Below are positions 9,220 to 17,385 of a stretch of 64,000 bases of DNA, one piece after another (position 1 is the stretch's first letter; the number at the start of each line of letters is the position of its first letter). The DNA lies in the NCBI GenBank assembly GCA_964551435.1, contig CAZKBS010000001.1, positions 124,001 to 188,000 of the forward strand, read 5' to 3'. The translations under genes and the position numbers were made by a program. This DNA comes from UBA2020 sp964551435. Its GTDB lineage: Bacteria > Pseudomonadota > Alphaproteobacteria > Micavibrionales > UBA2020. The notes under the pieces are model-generated. The model saw only the letters and a program-made list of their open reading frames with translations, searched no databases and was not told the DNA's origin.

Positions 9220-10677
9220 CTATTGGTTCGTATTGCGCGTCAGGGCAAGACTGGGCAGCTGTACGTCATCTGCCATCATGCCGACCTGAACCGCCAGCGC
9301 CAGCGCCTGACGTTCCAGCAGATCGTGATAGTCGCGCAGCAGCATCAGATAGAAGGTGCTGATCGCGAGTTTTTCCATTTCCACACCGGCACGTTCCATT
9401 TGCAGGCCGTTGGCGAATTTACCGCTGTTGAAACGGTCAACCGTCAGCGCGTTCAGCACTTCGCGGTAGCTGGGGTTTTCAGAAATGTCAGAGATGGGAA
9501 TACCCGCTTCCTGACGCAATTCCCGAATCCACTGGCCAAGCTGCGAGCCGGGCATACGCTGGCTGAAAACATATTGCGGTACGGCGCGGATGGCGTTGTA
9601 CTTCGCCAGATAGTCGCGGCGTTTGATGATGGTTTCGATACCTGCCGGCCCGCCCATGGCTGCCTCCGGTATCGGATCGACCGCAGGGCTGCCCACAAGG
9701 TTTTCCATGTTTTCACGAATGGCGCGTTCGTAAACCTGACCCGTCGTCATGGGGTTGCCATCGGGACCGATAACGGTGGTTGCGGTTGCGTCATCGACGT
9801 TGATGGTCAGCTTGTTGTAGACGAATTTGGTGATTTCGGTATCGGCGTTATAAAACTCCGGCGGGGCCGGGGTGGTACCGCAGACGTTGCCGCCACCATT
9901 CGCATTCGGGTCGCAGAAGGCCGTTTCATAGGCGCTGGTGCGATATCGCAGATAGGCGCCCTGACCGTCCGCACCCTCTTCACCCATGACGTTGGCGCCG
10001 GTGTTGCTGGCTTTGCGCTGCCATGCACCACGCGTCGCGCGAGCGAAAGTTTTGGCGCGGCCCGCACCGCCCGTCAGACCGGCAGGCGGGCACACGTTGT
10101 CACGCACGACCCGCGCCGTTTGGGTTTCTGAGCGCATAACGGCGCTGTTGGTCTGGGTTTCATGCTCCGAGTCCATCGACGCCTGATAGCTTTTGTTCAG
10201 GTCGCTGTTGGCCGTGTTCATCTGCACGGTCATGGAGCGCAGGCCCGGGCTCAGGTTGTAGTACCACATAGTGGACCACCAATCGATCATCTTCTTCTCG
10301 ATGTCGTTTACCTTTTCGAGCAGGTTCTGCACCATACCGTCAACGTGCTGTGCCAGCCAGTTTTCAAGGAATACGGAGGTTGCGACCAGCTGGGTGTAGA
10401 AAGCATTGTAGATCGCGTTACGGACAAGGCTGGCAGTACCGGAGACTTCGCAAGGCGTAACGCAGCCTTTGCAGCAGGGACAAAGACCGCCCGCCACCGT
10501 TACCGTAGAGGCCGTTACCTGCGCCTGACAGGCGTTGTTGTAAGAGGTCATCGAGTTATAGCCGGAGGCAAAGCCAAGCGCTACCACCACAACCATCGCC
10601 AGCGACGCGGCATATGCCTTTTTCGGCAAGATCCGTTTTGCAAGGCTGCTCAGTCGTTCCTTGATCAATGTCATCAT
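9220..10677 (-). CDS. Paralogue C of the tandem family, membrane-anchored, Cys-rich N-terminus
   Basis: 485 residues. The N-terminus is a signal anchor (hydrophobic about 21-38 after basic residues). A cysteine cluster follows: Cys50, then CPCCKGC at 66-72 and Cys76. The family core follows with WWSTMWYYNLSPGLRSMTVQ at about 133-152 and MNTANSDL after it. Further blocks are VCPPAGL, a basic AKTFARATRGAW segment, AFCDPNANGGGNVCG, and NPSYREVLNALTVDRFNSG. It starts within the end of paralogue D (ATGA, 4-nt overlap). The Cys cluster could form disulfides or bind metal; the operon also encodes a DsbC-like protein. Function unknown. Confidence 0.75.
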   Translation of the reverse strand: MMTLIKERLSSLAKRILPKKAYAASLAMVVVVALGFASGYNSMTSYNNACQAQVTASTVTVAGGLCPCCKGCVTPCEVSGTASLVRNAIYNAFYTQLVATSVFLENWLAQHVDGMVQNLLEKVNDIEKKMIDWWSTMWYYNLSPGLRSMTVQMNTANSDLNKSYQASMDSEHETQTNSAVMRSETQTARVVRDNVCPPAGLTGGAGRAKTFARATRGAWQRKASNTGANVMGEEGADGQGAYLRYRTSAYETAFCDPNANGGGNVCGTTPAPPEFYNADTEITKFVYNKLTINVDDATATTVIGPDGNPMTTGQVYERAIRENMENLVGSPAVDPIPEAAMGGPAGIETIIKRRDYLAKYNAIRAVPQYVFSQRMPGSQLGQWIRELRQEAGIPISDISENPSYREVLNALTVDRFNSGKFANGLQMERAGVEMEKLAISTFYLMLLRDYHDLLERQALALAVQVGMMADDVQLPSLALTRNTNQ

Positions 10678-11984
10678 TGGTTCACCGGCTTGTCGTTAAG
10701 CTTGTCTTCGAATTTGGAATGTTCGCGTACGTTTTTACCGACGCGCGCCGCGAGCAGCAGCGCATAGCGGTCAAGAAGGTCAATCTGGTCGGACATCTGC
10801 ATCGCCTGCAGCGCCTGTTGCATCACGAGCTCGCGGCTGTTGTTTTCCGGCTCGTCCACCTGGTTGACGGTGTTCTGGCCGCTGCGGTAACGCTCGACCA
10901 TCAGCGCGTCGAGCACTTCGTTATGGCTGGGGTTATCGCTGGAATTGGTGAGACCGGCGGCGTTACGGATCGGCTCGATGAATTCGGCCATATCGCTACC
11001 GGGCACCCGGCGCGCGACGATATAATAAACCGCATCGAACAGCACCTGACGGCGCGCCTTGTACGATTCGCCCTTGAGGAACATTTCCTGCCCCTCGGCA
11101 CCGGTCAGCATTTCTTTCGGCACCGGCGCCATCGTGACCGGCTCGACGATGTTGGTCAGCAGATCGTCGACAGCTTTGCGTGTCTGCGGGTTGCGCACGT
11201 CGATGGTATCTTTTTCAAAAATCTCGCCCGTCACATCAAGGTCGCGGCCAACCATCGGGCCTGCCGCCGTGCAACCTGCCGCGCCGCCGTTAACAGCGGG
11301 ATCGCAATAATTGGCGACGTAGTCTTGCCATCTTTCGCCCTGATCGGCGCCCGGGCCCTTAGCGGCAGCCGTACCCTCACGCGCGCCGGAGCGGTTGAGA
11401 CGCTCACGCGGCGCCGCGGTGCCATAGGCACGGCGCACGTTGGCCGCACGCGCCATACCGCCTGCGGTGGTTGCGCCAACGCAAACGGTTTCACTCGGCC
11501 GCATCGCGCGGTGTGTTTCGATTTCAGTCCCCATCAGCGCCATGTTGGTGCGGTTGGCGTCCATGCTGTCGGTGAATTGACCAATCAGGTTCGACTGATC
11601 CGCATCGGCGGTGTTGAGCTGTACGGTCATCGCCTGCATCGCGGGGCGCAGGTTATACAGCCAGAAAGTATCGAACCAGTCGTTGAGGTTTTTGCCGACT
11701 TCGAGAATTTTTGCCGCAACCGCCATATCAAACGCGATCATCGCCTCGGTAAATTTGGCGGTGATCATTGTGGTTGCAATGGCGATGCCGGGAATAGTCG
11801 TTGTCGTGTTGACAAGGTTGATCGCAACGCCCATACCGCCCGCAGCATACGTGCAAAGACTGCACGCGCACTGCGCTTGCGATTTGCAGGATGTCGCCAC
11901 GTTAAGAGAAAGATAGCCCGCCGCCATAAAGGCGCAGATGCCAACAACGGCGAGGATTTTCTTGATCGAGCCGAAAAGAGACAT
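10674..11984 (-). CDS. Paralogue D of the tandem family, membrane-anchored, Cys-rich N-terminus
   Basis: I place the start at ATG 11984 (436 aa), which begins with MSLFGSIKK and a hydrophobic anchor at about 10-30. An in-frame GTG at 12023 is possible but has no clear ribosome site. Cysteines cluster just after the anchor (33, 39, 41, 44, in the segment CKSQAQCACSLC). The family landmarks are all present: WFDTFWLYNLRPAMQAMTVQ, LNTADADQ, RPSETVC, a basic AAPRERLNRSGAREG segment, YCDPAVNGGAAGC, and NPSHNEVLDALMVERYRSGQ. It is first of the four copies, 144 nt after the TcpQ-like gene, and overlaps paralogue C by 4 nt. Confidence 0.75.
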   Translation of the reverse strand: MSLFGSIKKILAVVGICAFMAAGYLSLNVATSCKSQAQCACSLCTYAAGGMGVAINLVNTTTTIPGIAIATTMITAKFTEAMIAFDMAVAAKILEVGKNLNDWFDTFWLYNLRPAMQAMTVQLNTADADQSNLIGQFTDSMDANRTNMALMGTEIETHRAMRPSETVCVGATTAGGMARAANVRRAYGTAAPRERLNRSGAREGTAAAKGPGADQGERWQDYVANYCDPAVNGGAAGCTAAGPMVGRDLDVTGEIFEKDTIDVRNPQTRKAVDDLLTNIVEPVTMAPVPKEMLTGAEGQEMFLKGESYKARRQVLFDAVYYIVARRVPGSDMAEFIEPIRNAAGLTNSSDNPSHNEVLDALMVERYRSGQNTVNQVDEPENNSRELVMQQALQAMQMSDQIDLLDRYALLLAARVGKNVREHSKFEDKLNDKPVNQ

Positions 11985-12128
11985 ATCCAGAAATACCCCC
12001 GTCAGACGCGCCCCGATCGTCACCGGAATCGCTGGTTGACACTAAACTTATTCTTTCATTCTATCACATTTATCTAAAATGTGATATATTTCAAAAATAA
12101 GTTTGTATTTCAGATATTTACGAAACGA

Positions 12129-13454
12129 TTACGGCGTCAGGTCGTAGGATTTGACCACCAGAACGCTCGGGCCGTCCTTGCCTTTGTGCAGTTGACCATA
12201 GGGCTGGGGGCGGACTTCGGCGAACTGGTCGAGCAGTTTGCCCACGGCTTCATCGTAGGAGCCGGTGAAGCTGACATCTTTTTTCAGCTTGTAGTCATAA
12301 TCAATCGACCAGAACAGCTCGACACTTGCAGCATCCGACCAGTTTTTAAGCGTATCGCGCAGGGTGGCGCCTTTGGCACCGGCCCAGGGCTGCCCCGCCT
12401 TTTGCGGAGCAGCGGCCGATTTTTCAGCCGGTGCGGCCAGCGCGGTCGGTGCGGCAACCGTAGCGGCAGGCGCTGCGGCGGCGGCTTCGGGCGCGGGACT
12501 CATTTGTTCCATCGGCGGGGGCACGGCCAGATCAGCCGGTGCCTCGCTCACAGGTGCAGCTTTGTTGGCCGCCGACGGCGGCAGCGACGTCACTGCAACC
12601 GGGCGCGAACCTGCGGTTTCCGGCGGATAAGACATCACAGGCTCTTTTGCTTTCGGTGCGGCCATCACGGCAACAGAGTCGCTTTGCGTCCCTGCGGTGC
12701 GGCTTTCCGATGCCGGACGGGTGCGGCGAATGGTCACCGGTTCTGCCGTAGCGGCAACGACCGGAGTTTCGCTAACCGCTGCGGGTGCAGCGGCAGCCGT
12801 TTCTGCGGGCGCGCTGGTCAGCGGCGTCGGTGCGGTATCGGCGCTGTCGGACGGCATGACGGACATGCCTTCAGGTGCCGCAGGCATCGGCGCATCAGAC
12901 GCAGCGAAGCCCACAACAACAACGTTGCCTTGTAGTTGATAGCTGAGGCCCTGCGGCGCGAGCATGTCGGTAATCACTTGCTGCCAGGGTTTGCCGCCTT
13001 CCCACGAAACCATCACGCCGGGGTTCACGCCGGAGGCGAAAGAAAACTGATGACCCGCAGGAGCGACTTGCTGAAGCGCAATCACCAGCGGCAGATCGCG
13101 GCCGAAGCCAGCGACAACATCCGTCGGTGCCGCAGCGGCAGCAGGCGCGGGCGTTGCTGGCGCGAAAGGCGCCAGCGCGGGACTGACGGGTTCTGTTTCA
13201 ACCGGCATGGTCGGTGCAGCGGCGGCAACAGGCGCGGACGCCGGCGCAGCAGCTTTGCCATCCCAGCCGACAACAGGCTCTAGACCCGACATGTCGCCTT
13301 CAACGGGCGCGGGTGCTGCCTGACGCACAGGCGGTTCGATCGGACCGCGCCATTCGAAGCCGGCATGTGCCGGAGAACTGAAGCAAAGAAGAGCAACACC
13401 CGAAACCATGAGGGCGCGGCCAAAGAACTGCTTGAACGAAGGCGTGTGTGTCAT
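12129..13454 (-). CDS. TcpQ/secretin-N0-like periplasmic protein with two domains
   Basis: The 441-residue product has a signal peptide (cleavage probably after AHA, residue 31). A first STN/TcpQ-like domain lies at about 110-185 (DLPLVIALQQVAPAGHQFSF, then KPWQQVITDMLAPQGL and VVVVGF). A long Ala/Pro/Glu linker of roughly 170 residues follows. A second domain of the same kind is at about 355-440 (GATLRDTLKNWSDAASVELF, then YDYKLKKDVSF and SVLVVKSYDL). TcpQ-type and STN domains pack against secretins in pili and secretion systems. DotD has a similar secretin-N0-like fold, so a role in the outer-membrane ring is plausible. It lies 126 nt after icmT. The exact subunit identity is not established. 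Confidence 0.6.
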   Translation of the reverse strand: MTHTPSFKQFFGRALMVSGVALLCFSSPAHAGFEWRGPIEPPVRQAAPAPVEGDMSGLEPVVGWDGKAAAPASAPVAAAAPTMPVETEPVSPALAPFAPATPAPAAAAAPTDVVAGFGRDLPLVIALQQVAPAGHQFSFASGVNPGVMVSWEGGKPWQQVITDMLAPQGLSYQLQGNVVVVGFAASDAPMPAAPEGMSVMPSDSADTAPTPLTSAPAETAAAAPAAVSETPVVAATAEPVTIRRTRPASESRTAGTQSDSVAVMAAPKAKEPVMSYPPETAGSRPVAVTSLPPSAANKAAPVSEAPADLAVPPPMEQMSPAPEAAAAAPAATVAAPTALAAPAEKSAAAPQKAGQPWAGAKGATLRDTLKNWSDAASVELFWSIDYDYKLKKDVSFTGSYDEAVGKLLDQFAEVRPQPYGQLHKGKDGPSVLVVKSYDLTP

Positions 13455-13580
13455 CGTGATGTCCCGCTGTATGTGCCTGTGGCGTGAAAATCGAATGTAT
13501 CGTTTATAGTCCTAAAATCAGTCAAAAACAACTGCCTGTCGGACGTTATCGCAGGGTTGCGATAAAACCCGTCCGGAAGA

Positions 13581-13880
13581 TCAGGAGCCGGTATCCTGAA
13601 GCTTGCGGCGGCGCGTCCAGATCCAGCCCGGACGCTTGGTGCCGACCAGCCAGACGCGCAGCGAACGCAGCGCGGCCGGAAAGGACAAACCCTTGCGCTC
13701 GAGCAGATAAAAAATAAACAGCATGCCGACAAGAAGGCAGATCGTCCAGATACGGAAATGCAGCAGCACCAGCGCGACAAAAAGACCCGCACGCGCATCG
13801 AAACTGAAGAACCGTACGGTCTTCATCGTATTACGCCAGTGCCACGAGCGGCCTTCGTCTTCGTCTTTATCTGCTGCCAT
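13581..13880 (-). CDS. icmT: IcmT/TraK-family type IVB secretion protein
   Basis: A 99-residue inner-membrane protein. Its core (WHWRNTMKTVRFFSFDARAG, then ALVLLHFRIWTICLL and LSFPAALRSLRVWLVGTKRP) matches Legionella IcmT (HWRDSSRNARFF, FLLHIRLWTF, VFLRWLRSKIAGPRK). IcmT is a small membrane component of Dot/Icm systems needed for pore formation; its relative TraK is in IncI plasmids. Two membrane segments lie at about 30-46 and 46-62. The N-terminal acidic leader and C-terminal basic tail make it slightly longer than the roughly 90-residue family norm. Its start is 5 nt after dotB, the same order as traJ-traK. Confidence 0.85.
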   Translation of the reverse strand: MAADKDEDEGRSWHWRNTMKTVRFFSFDARAGLFVALVLLHFRIWTICLLVGMLFIFYLLERKGLSFPAALRSLRVWLVGTKRPGWIWTRRRKLQDTGS

Positions 13881-13885
13881 TTATA

Positions 13886-15079
13886 TTAATTTCCCCCTGC
13901 CGTTTCTTCTTCGCCTGCTTCCTGTTTGGTGCCTTGTTGGTAGATCAGGTAGTGGCGCCTTTCGATGAGACCGGCTTCGAAAGCGTCTCTGGCCGCTTTT
14001 TCCATGGTTTTTCCGTATTTCGGAACCATCTGCATCAGCTCCAGCGGCCATTGGTCGAAGGTCAGGCTGAGCAAACGCTCGCGGATTTCTTCGGTAAAGG
14101 GCATGTATTCGCGCAGCGCCACGCGGCCGCCGCCGATTTTCGGCACCAGCGTTTGCGTGACCACCATGCGGATGGTTTCCATCAGGGCGAAAGCACGTTC
14201 GGTACGCTCCGACGGCTCGAAGGTCGAGACCATGCGTCGGATTGTCGCCGCCACACCCGTCGTGTGCACCGTAGCGTAAACGGTGTGACCCGTCTGCCCC
14301 GCTTCGATGGCGGCAGAAATGGTTTCGCGGTCGCGGGCCTCACCCACCAGAATGATTTCGGGCTTGCGGCGCAGTGCGTTACGCACGCCCGCGGCGAAGG
14401 ACGGCAGGTGGCGCGGAATTTCCGACTGCGCAACCAGCGAGCGTTTCGCCTGAATGGTATCGTAGGTAAACTCGATCGGCGCCTCGTAGGTCAGCATCTT
14501 GCCGCAGCCGTGCAGACTTTCGATGAGCATGCGGTTACCCGCCGCCAGCAGGGTGGATTTGCCCGAACCCGTCGGCCCCGTGACCAGCACAAGACCCTGA
14601 CGCGGCTTCCAGTTGGCGATGATTTCCGGCTCGATGTTCAGCTGTTTCATTGTCGGCGGCGCGGAGGGCAACGTACGCATCGTGACCTGTACGCCGTCGC
14701 GGCCATCGGCCAGAATAGCCGTCATGTTCACACGGAAACGCGTGCGCGTGAAACGGTCGGTCATGACCTCGTAGGACAAGTCGATGTCGGCGCCGCCCGC
14801 GAGAATAGCGAGGGCTTCTGTACCGTAGAGTTTGACGAGAACCGCCGCCATGTCCGCCGCGTCAAGCGCGCGGTAGGTGGACGGGTAAAGCGTGCCGTAA
14901 ATCTCGCTGTAAACGGGACGGTTGGACTGGAAGGTGATATCCGACGCGCCCTTCTTCACGCACCACAGCAGAAAGGGGTCGATGTGATGCTCCAGAAAAC
15001 GGTCGGGTTCAGCCGGCCATGTCTCCTTGAGGTCGTCGACGCCTTTCTTGAGGAGACTTACCGGTCTGCCGGCTTCCAT
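13886..15079 (-). CDS. dotB: DotB/TraJ-type secretion ATPase
   Basis: DotB is the cytoplasmic PilT/VirB11-like hexameric ATPase that powers type IVB secretion. Walker A GPTGSGKST is at residues 168-176, the Walker B region ILVGEARD is near 243-250, and the His box GHTVYATVHT is at 264-273. The N-terminal domain (DPFLLWCVKKGASDITFQSN) is DotB-like. Length (397 aa) is close to the roughly 375-residue Legionella protein, with an extra acidic C-terminal tail (EAGEEETAGGN). An AGGTG ribosome site lies inside the end of dotC, which overlaps by 22 nt. A PilT origin was considered, but the flanking dotD, dotC and icmT settle the assignment. Confidence 0.92.
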   Translation of the reverse strand: MEAGRPVSLLKKGVDDLKETWPAEPDRFLEHHIDPFLLWCVKKGASDITFQSNRPVYSEIYGTLYPSTYRALDAADMAAVLVKLYGTEALAILAGGADIDLSYEVMTDRFTRTRFRVNMTAILADGRDGVQVTMRTLPSAPPTMKQLNIEPEIIANWKPRQGLVLVTGPTGSGKSTLLAAGNRMLIESLHGCGKMLTYEAPIEFTYDTIQAKRSLVAQSEIPRHLPSFAAGVRNALRRKPEIILVGEARDRETISAAIEAGQTGHTVYATVHTTGVAATIRRMVSTFEPSERTERAFALMETIRMVVTQTLVPKIGGGRVALREYMPFTEEIRERLLSLTFDQWPLELMQMVPKYGKTMEKAARDAFEAGLIERRHYLIYQQGTKQEAGEEETAGGN

Positions 15080-16236
15080 AGATCTGCACCTGTCAGGAAT
15101 TGCGAGGGGCCGGTGATGCGCAGGGCACGGTCGCCGACACGCATCTCGTTGCCGCCGCCCGTCACGCCGCGATCTTCATGCAGCGCATAGGGTTGGGAAA
15201 TTTTACCTTCGGCCAGCAACAGGCGATAACGCACCATGCCATTATAATCGGCGGTCAGCTGGTTGAGACCGGTTTCAAAAGCCTCTTCGGCCTGCTGGAA
15301 ACCTGCATCCCAACCGTCCTTCACCCAGCCGCTCCATTCGCCCTGCTCTTTGGCGTTTTTCGGCCAGAGGATGCGCGGCGGCGGCGTAATTTCGGATTCA
15401 TAGTTCATGACCAGATACTGGCGCCAGTTACGCGCCGTCGGCACGATTTTCGCCTGCTGGTTGATTTTGAGAACCTGATCGGCAACGGCAGCTTCAACGC
15501 CGCCCTCGGTAATCACCATCGCGCCAAGGGACTCTTTCACGATCGGCGGCTCGATCAGCAGACCCGAAGGCGCTTTCACGAGCAGCGGACGGAAATCGAA
15601 TACCTTGTCGAGTACACGCTCGTAACCGCCCAGACGCTCGAGGATCTGGTAGTTGCGCTTGGCGAGACCGCCGCGCGCGCCGTAAGACAGGGCCGCTTCG
15701 CGCTGCGCGTCGCGGCGCATGTCGAGGGCGATTTCTTTCGAAATCAGATCATCGACGATTTCGGGCGTCGTGCCGTGGGTTTTGTGAACCTGCTGGAGGC
15801 TGATCAGCTCCGGCGGCGGTTTGACGTTGTCGAGCGGATTGATTTCAGGCTTCTGCGGCTGGATGCCGAAGAGATCGATGCTCGATTTCGCTTTATCGGC
15901 CAGCTTGCCGGCTTTATAGGCCGGGCTATCGGGATCGAGAATATCGCCCGTGTAGTTGCCGCCACCAAAACCTGCATCCGCCTGAATGCCGGGAACGCCC
16001 TGCATGGGCGCCTGACCGTAGGGCGTGCTCGGCACTTGCTGCATCGGGAAGGGCGATGCGCCTGCTTTTGCAGCGGCGGCTTGCTGGTCAGCCAGCGCCT
16101 GCGCGAGTGCATCGGGCGTCAGTTGCTGTTGCTGCGCCTGCGCGCCTGCCGAAAAAGCCGTCAGCAGCGCTGCGGCGCAAAGACCGAGAAACAGGCGGGA
16201 CAAGGCCAGACGATTAACCACCGGAAACGGGCGCAT
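15058..16236 (-). CDS. dotC: DotC/TraI-type outer-membrane core protein
   Basis: DotC forms, with DotD and DotH, the outer-membrane core of Dot/Icm systems. The C-terminal two-thirds match DotC: ALSYGARGGLAKRNYQI, then NWRQYLVMNYESE, WVKDGWDAGFQQAEEAF, DYNGMVRYRLLLAEGKISQP and RGVTGGGNEMRVGDRALRIT. The first 110 residues are a signal peptide plus a Gln/Ala/Pro-rich extension, making it about 90 residues longer than Legionella DotC. Unlike that lipoprotein, no lipobox cysteine follows the signal peptide (cleavage near AQAQ). It overlaps dotD by 23 nt and dotB by 22 nt, indicating tight coupling. Confidence 0.9.
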   Translation of the reverse strand: MRPFPVVNRLALSRLFLGLCAAALLTAFSAGAQAQQQQLTPDALAQALADQQAAAAKAGASPFPMQQVPSTPYGQAPMQGVPGIQADAGFGGGNYTGDILDPDSPAYKAGKLADKAKSSIDLFGIQPQKPEINPLDNVKPPPELISLQQVHKTHGTTPEIVDDLISKEIALDMRRDAQREAALSYGARGGLAKRNYQILERLGGYERVLDKVFDFRPLLVKAPSGLLIEPPIVKESLGAMVITEGGVEAAVADQVLKINQQAKIVPTARNWRQYLVMNYESEITPPPRILWPKNAKEQGEWSGWVKDGWDAGFQQAEEAFETGLNQLTADYNGMVRYRLLLAEGKISQPYALHEDRGVTGGGNEMRVGDRALRITGPSQFLTGADLWKPADR

Positions 16237-16702
16237 AGTTCAACTCCACAACACGTTGATCGGGATCGACGACGATATTAGCACGCAGTCCGGCCTGCAG
16301 GCCAAGATCGCGCAGAACCTCGACAACCGATTTCTGCTTGGCCTGTACGTTGACGACAAGCGGTGCAGACGGCTGATCGCCGTTGACCTGGAATTCATAA
16401 CCCGCACGGTCGGCGAGACGTTTGGCGATGGGCTCGATCGGGCCGGCCCAGTCAACCGAAACGGTACGGCGCAGTTCCTGCGGTGCATACGGCGCGGCTT
16501 GCACCGATACGCCGGGATTGCGCGCCTGCTCGACCGATGCGAGGGTTTGCAGTGCGGAGGAAGCTTTGTCGACAGCCGCGGCAAGACGCAGGCTGACCGG
16601 GTCGGGAGTAGCGACCATCTGATGATCGATCTTCGCCGCCGGTGCGCAGGCCGAAAGAGCGAGCAGAGCCGCGGCACCGATAAAAGAAATTTTTTTGTTC
16701 AT
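16214..16702 (-). CDS. dotD: DotD/TraH-type outer-membrane lipoprotein
   Basis: DotD is a lipoprotein with a secretin-N0-like fold that helps place DotH in the outer membrane. I choose ATG 16702 (162 aa), because it opens a standard lipoprotein signal peptide (MNKKISFIGAAALLALSAC, lipid Cys19). An upstream in-frame ATG at 16789 would put 29 charged residues before it. The mature part (about 75-155) has VSVDWAGPIEPIAKRLADRA, GYEFQV and SVVEVLRDLGLQAG, typical of the DotD domain. Length matches the roughly 160-residue Legionella protein. It overlaps dotC by 23 nt. Confidence 0.88.
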   Translation of the reverse strand: MNKKISFIGAAALLALSACAPAAKIDHQMVATPDPVSLRLAAAVDKASSALQTLASVEQARNPGVSVQAAPYAPQELRRTVSVDWAGPIEPIAKRLADRAGYEFQVNGDQPSAPLVVNVQAKQKSVVEVLRDLGLQAGLRANIVVDPDQRVVELNYAPVSGG

Positions 16703-16854
16703 GAGAGTTGTTCCATCACTGCCCGAAAAAAGGGAAACACATTTGCGTGGACTGATTTTAACCATTTTCAGTCGCAATGCAAACGGCATGCGACTGTTTT
16801 CAACATTTTCTCGTCGCTATCTGGAAAAGAGGCGCGAAAGACCGCGCGGCGCGG

Positions 16855-17319
16855 TCATCCGGGCTTGCGGCGGGCCTGCTGGCGCTGCGCGGCGGCGACC
16901 AGATCGTCAGGGCTACGCACCAGGCGGTAACGCTGCATGGCGTCCATGACCTTGCTGCGGTATTTGCTGCCCAGATGCGGGGTCGCGGAATGATAATAGG
17001 CGATGCCCTGATAGAGGCTGCCCGTCTGGTTAATCTTTTTGCGTAAAATCCAGGTGCCGACGCCGATATTGACGCAGGCGTCATCGCGCACAAGACGGTG
17101 TGCGGTTTCGCGCGGCACGTTCCAATGGCGCGACAATTCGGGAATCCAGATCGTATTGATCTGCATCGGGCCGAGGTCATACGTATTGTTAGTGTTTTTG
17201 GACGCCATGCCGATGCGCCCGCCCTCGACATGCAAAATGCCGAGAATCAGCGCTGGCGGCACGGAATAGGTCTGTGCCGCGGTAAAAATACAAACTGCCA
17301 GCGCCTGCGCCGTCATCAT
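16855..17319 (-). CDS. Lytic transglycosylase of the secretion operon
   Basis: A 154-residue SLT-fold lytic transglycosylase, which would cut peptidoglycan to let a secretion apparatus cross the wall. The catalytic Glu is at residue 32 (LGILHVEGG), followed by the GPMQINTIWIPELSRHW block and a late YHSATPHLGSKYRSKV segment. Such VirB1-like enzymes accompany type IV secretion and conjugation systems. The N-terminus (AQALAVCIFTAAQTYSVPPA) looks like the start of the domain and only weakly like a signal peptide, so export is uncertain. The C-terminus is basic (RQQARRKPG). It lies 66 nt after the DsbC-like gene and 152 nt before dotD on the same strand. Confidence 0.8.
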   Translation of the reverse strand: MMTAQALAVCIFTAAQTYSVPPALILGILHVEGGRIGMASKNTNNTYDLGPMQINTIWIPELSRHWNVPRETAHRLVRDDACVNIGVGTWILRKKINQTGSLYQGIAYYHSATPHLGSKYRSKVMDAMQRYRLVRSPDDLVAAAQRQQARRKPG

Positions 17320-17385
17320 GGCTGTGGTGCGTCCTTTAATACCGTATGTCTTGTCGTTTCGCTGCCGCGCGAAGCAGGGCCGCCA

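Noticed and set aside
7676..12077. Long plus-strand open frames opposite the four paralogues
   Set aside because: They arise from GC-biased third positions in the real minus-strand genes. The minus-strand products have signal peptides and mutual homology; the plus-strand ones do not.
13886..15079. PilT twitching-motility ATPase as alternative to DotB
   Set aside because: Neighbours DotC, DotD and IcmT, plus the DotB-like N-domain, favour the type IVB assignment.
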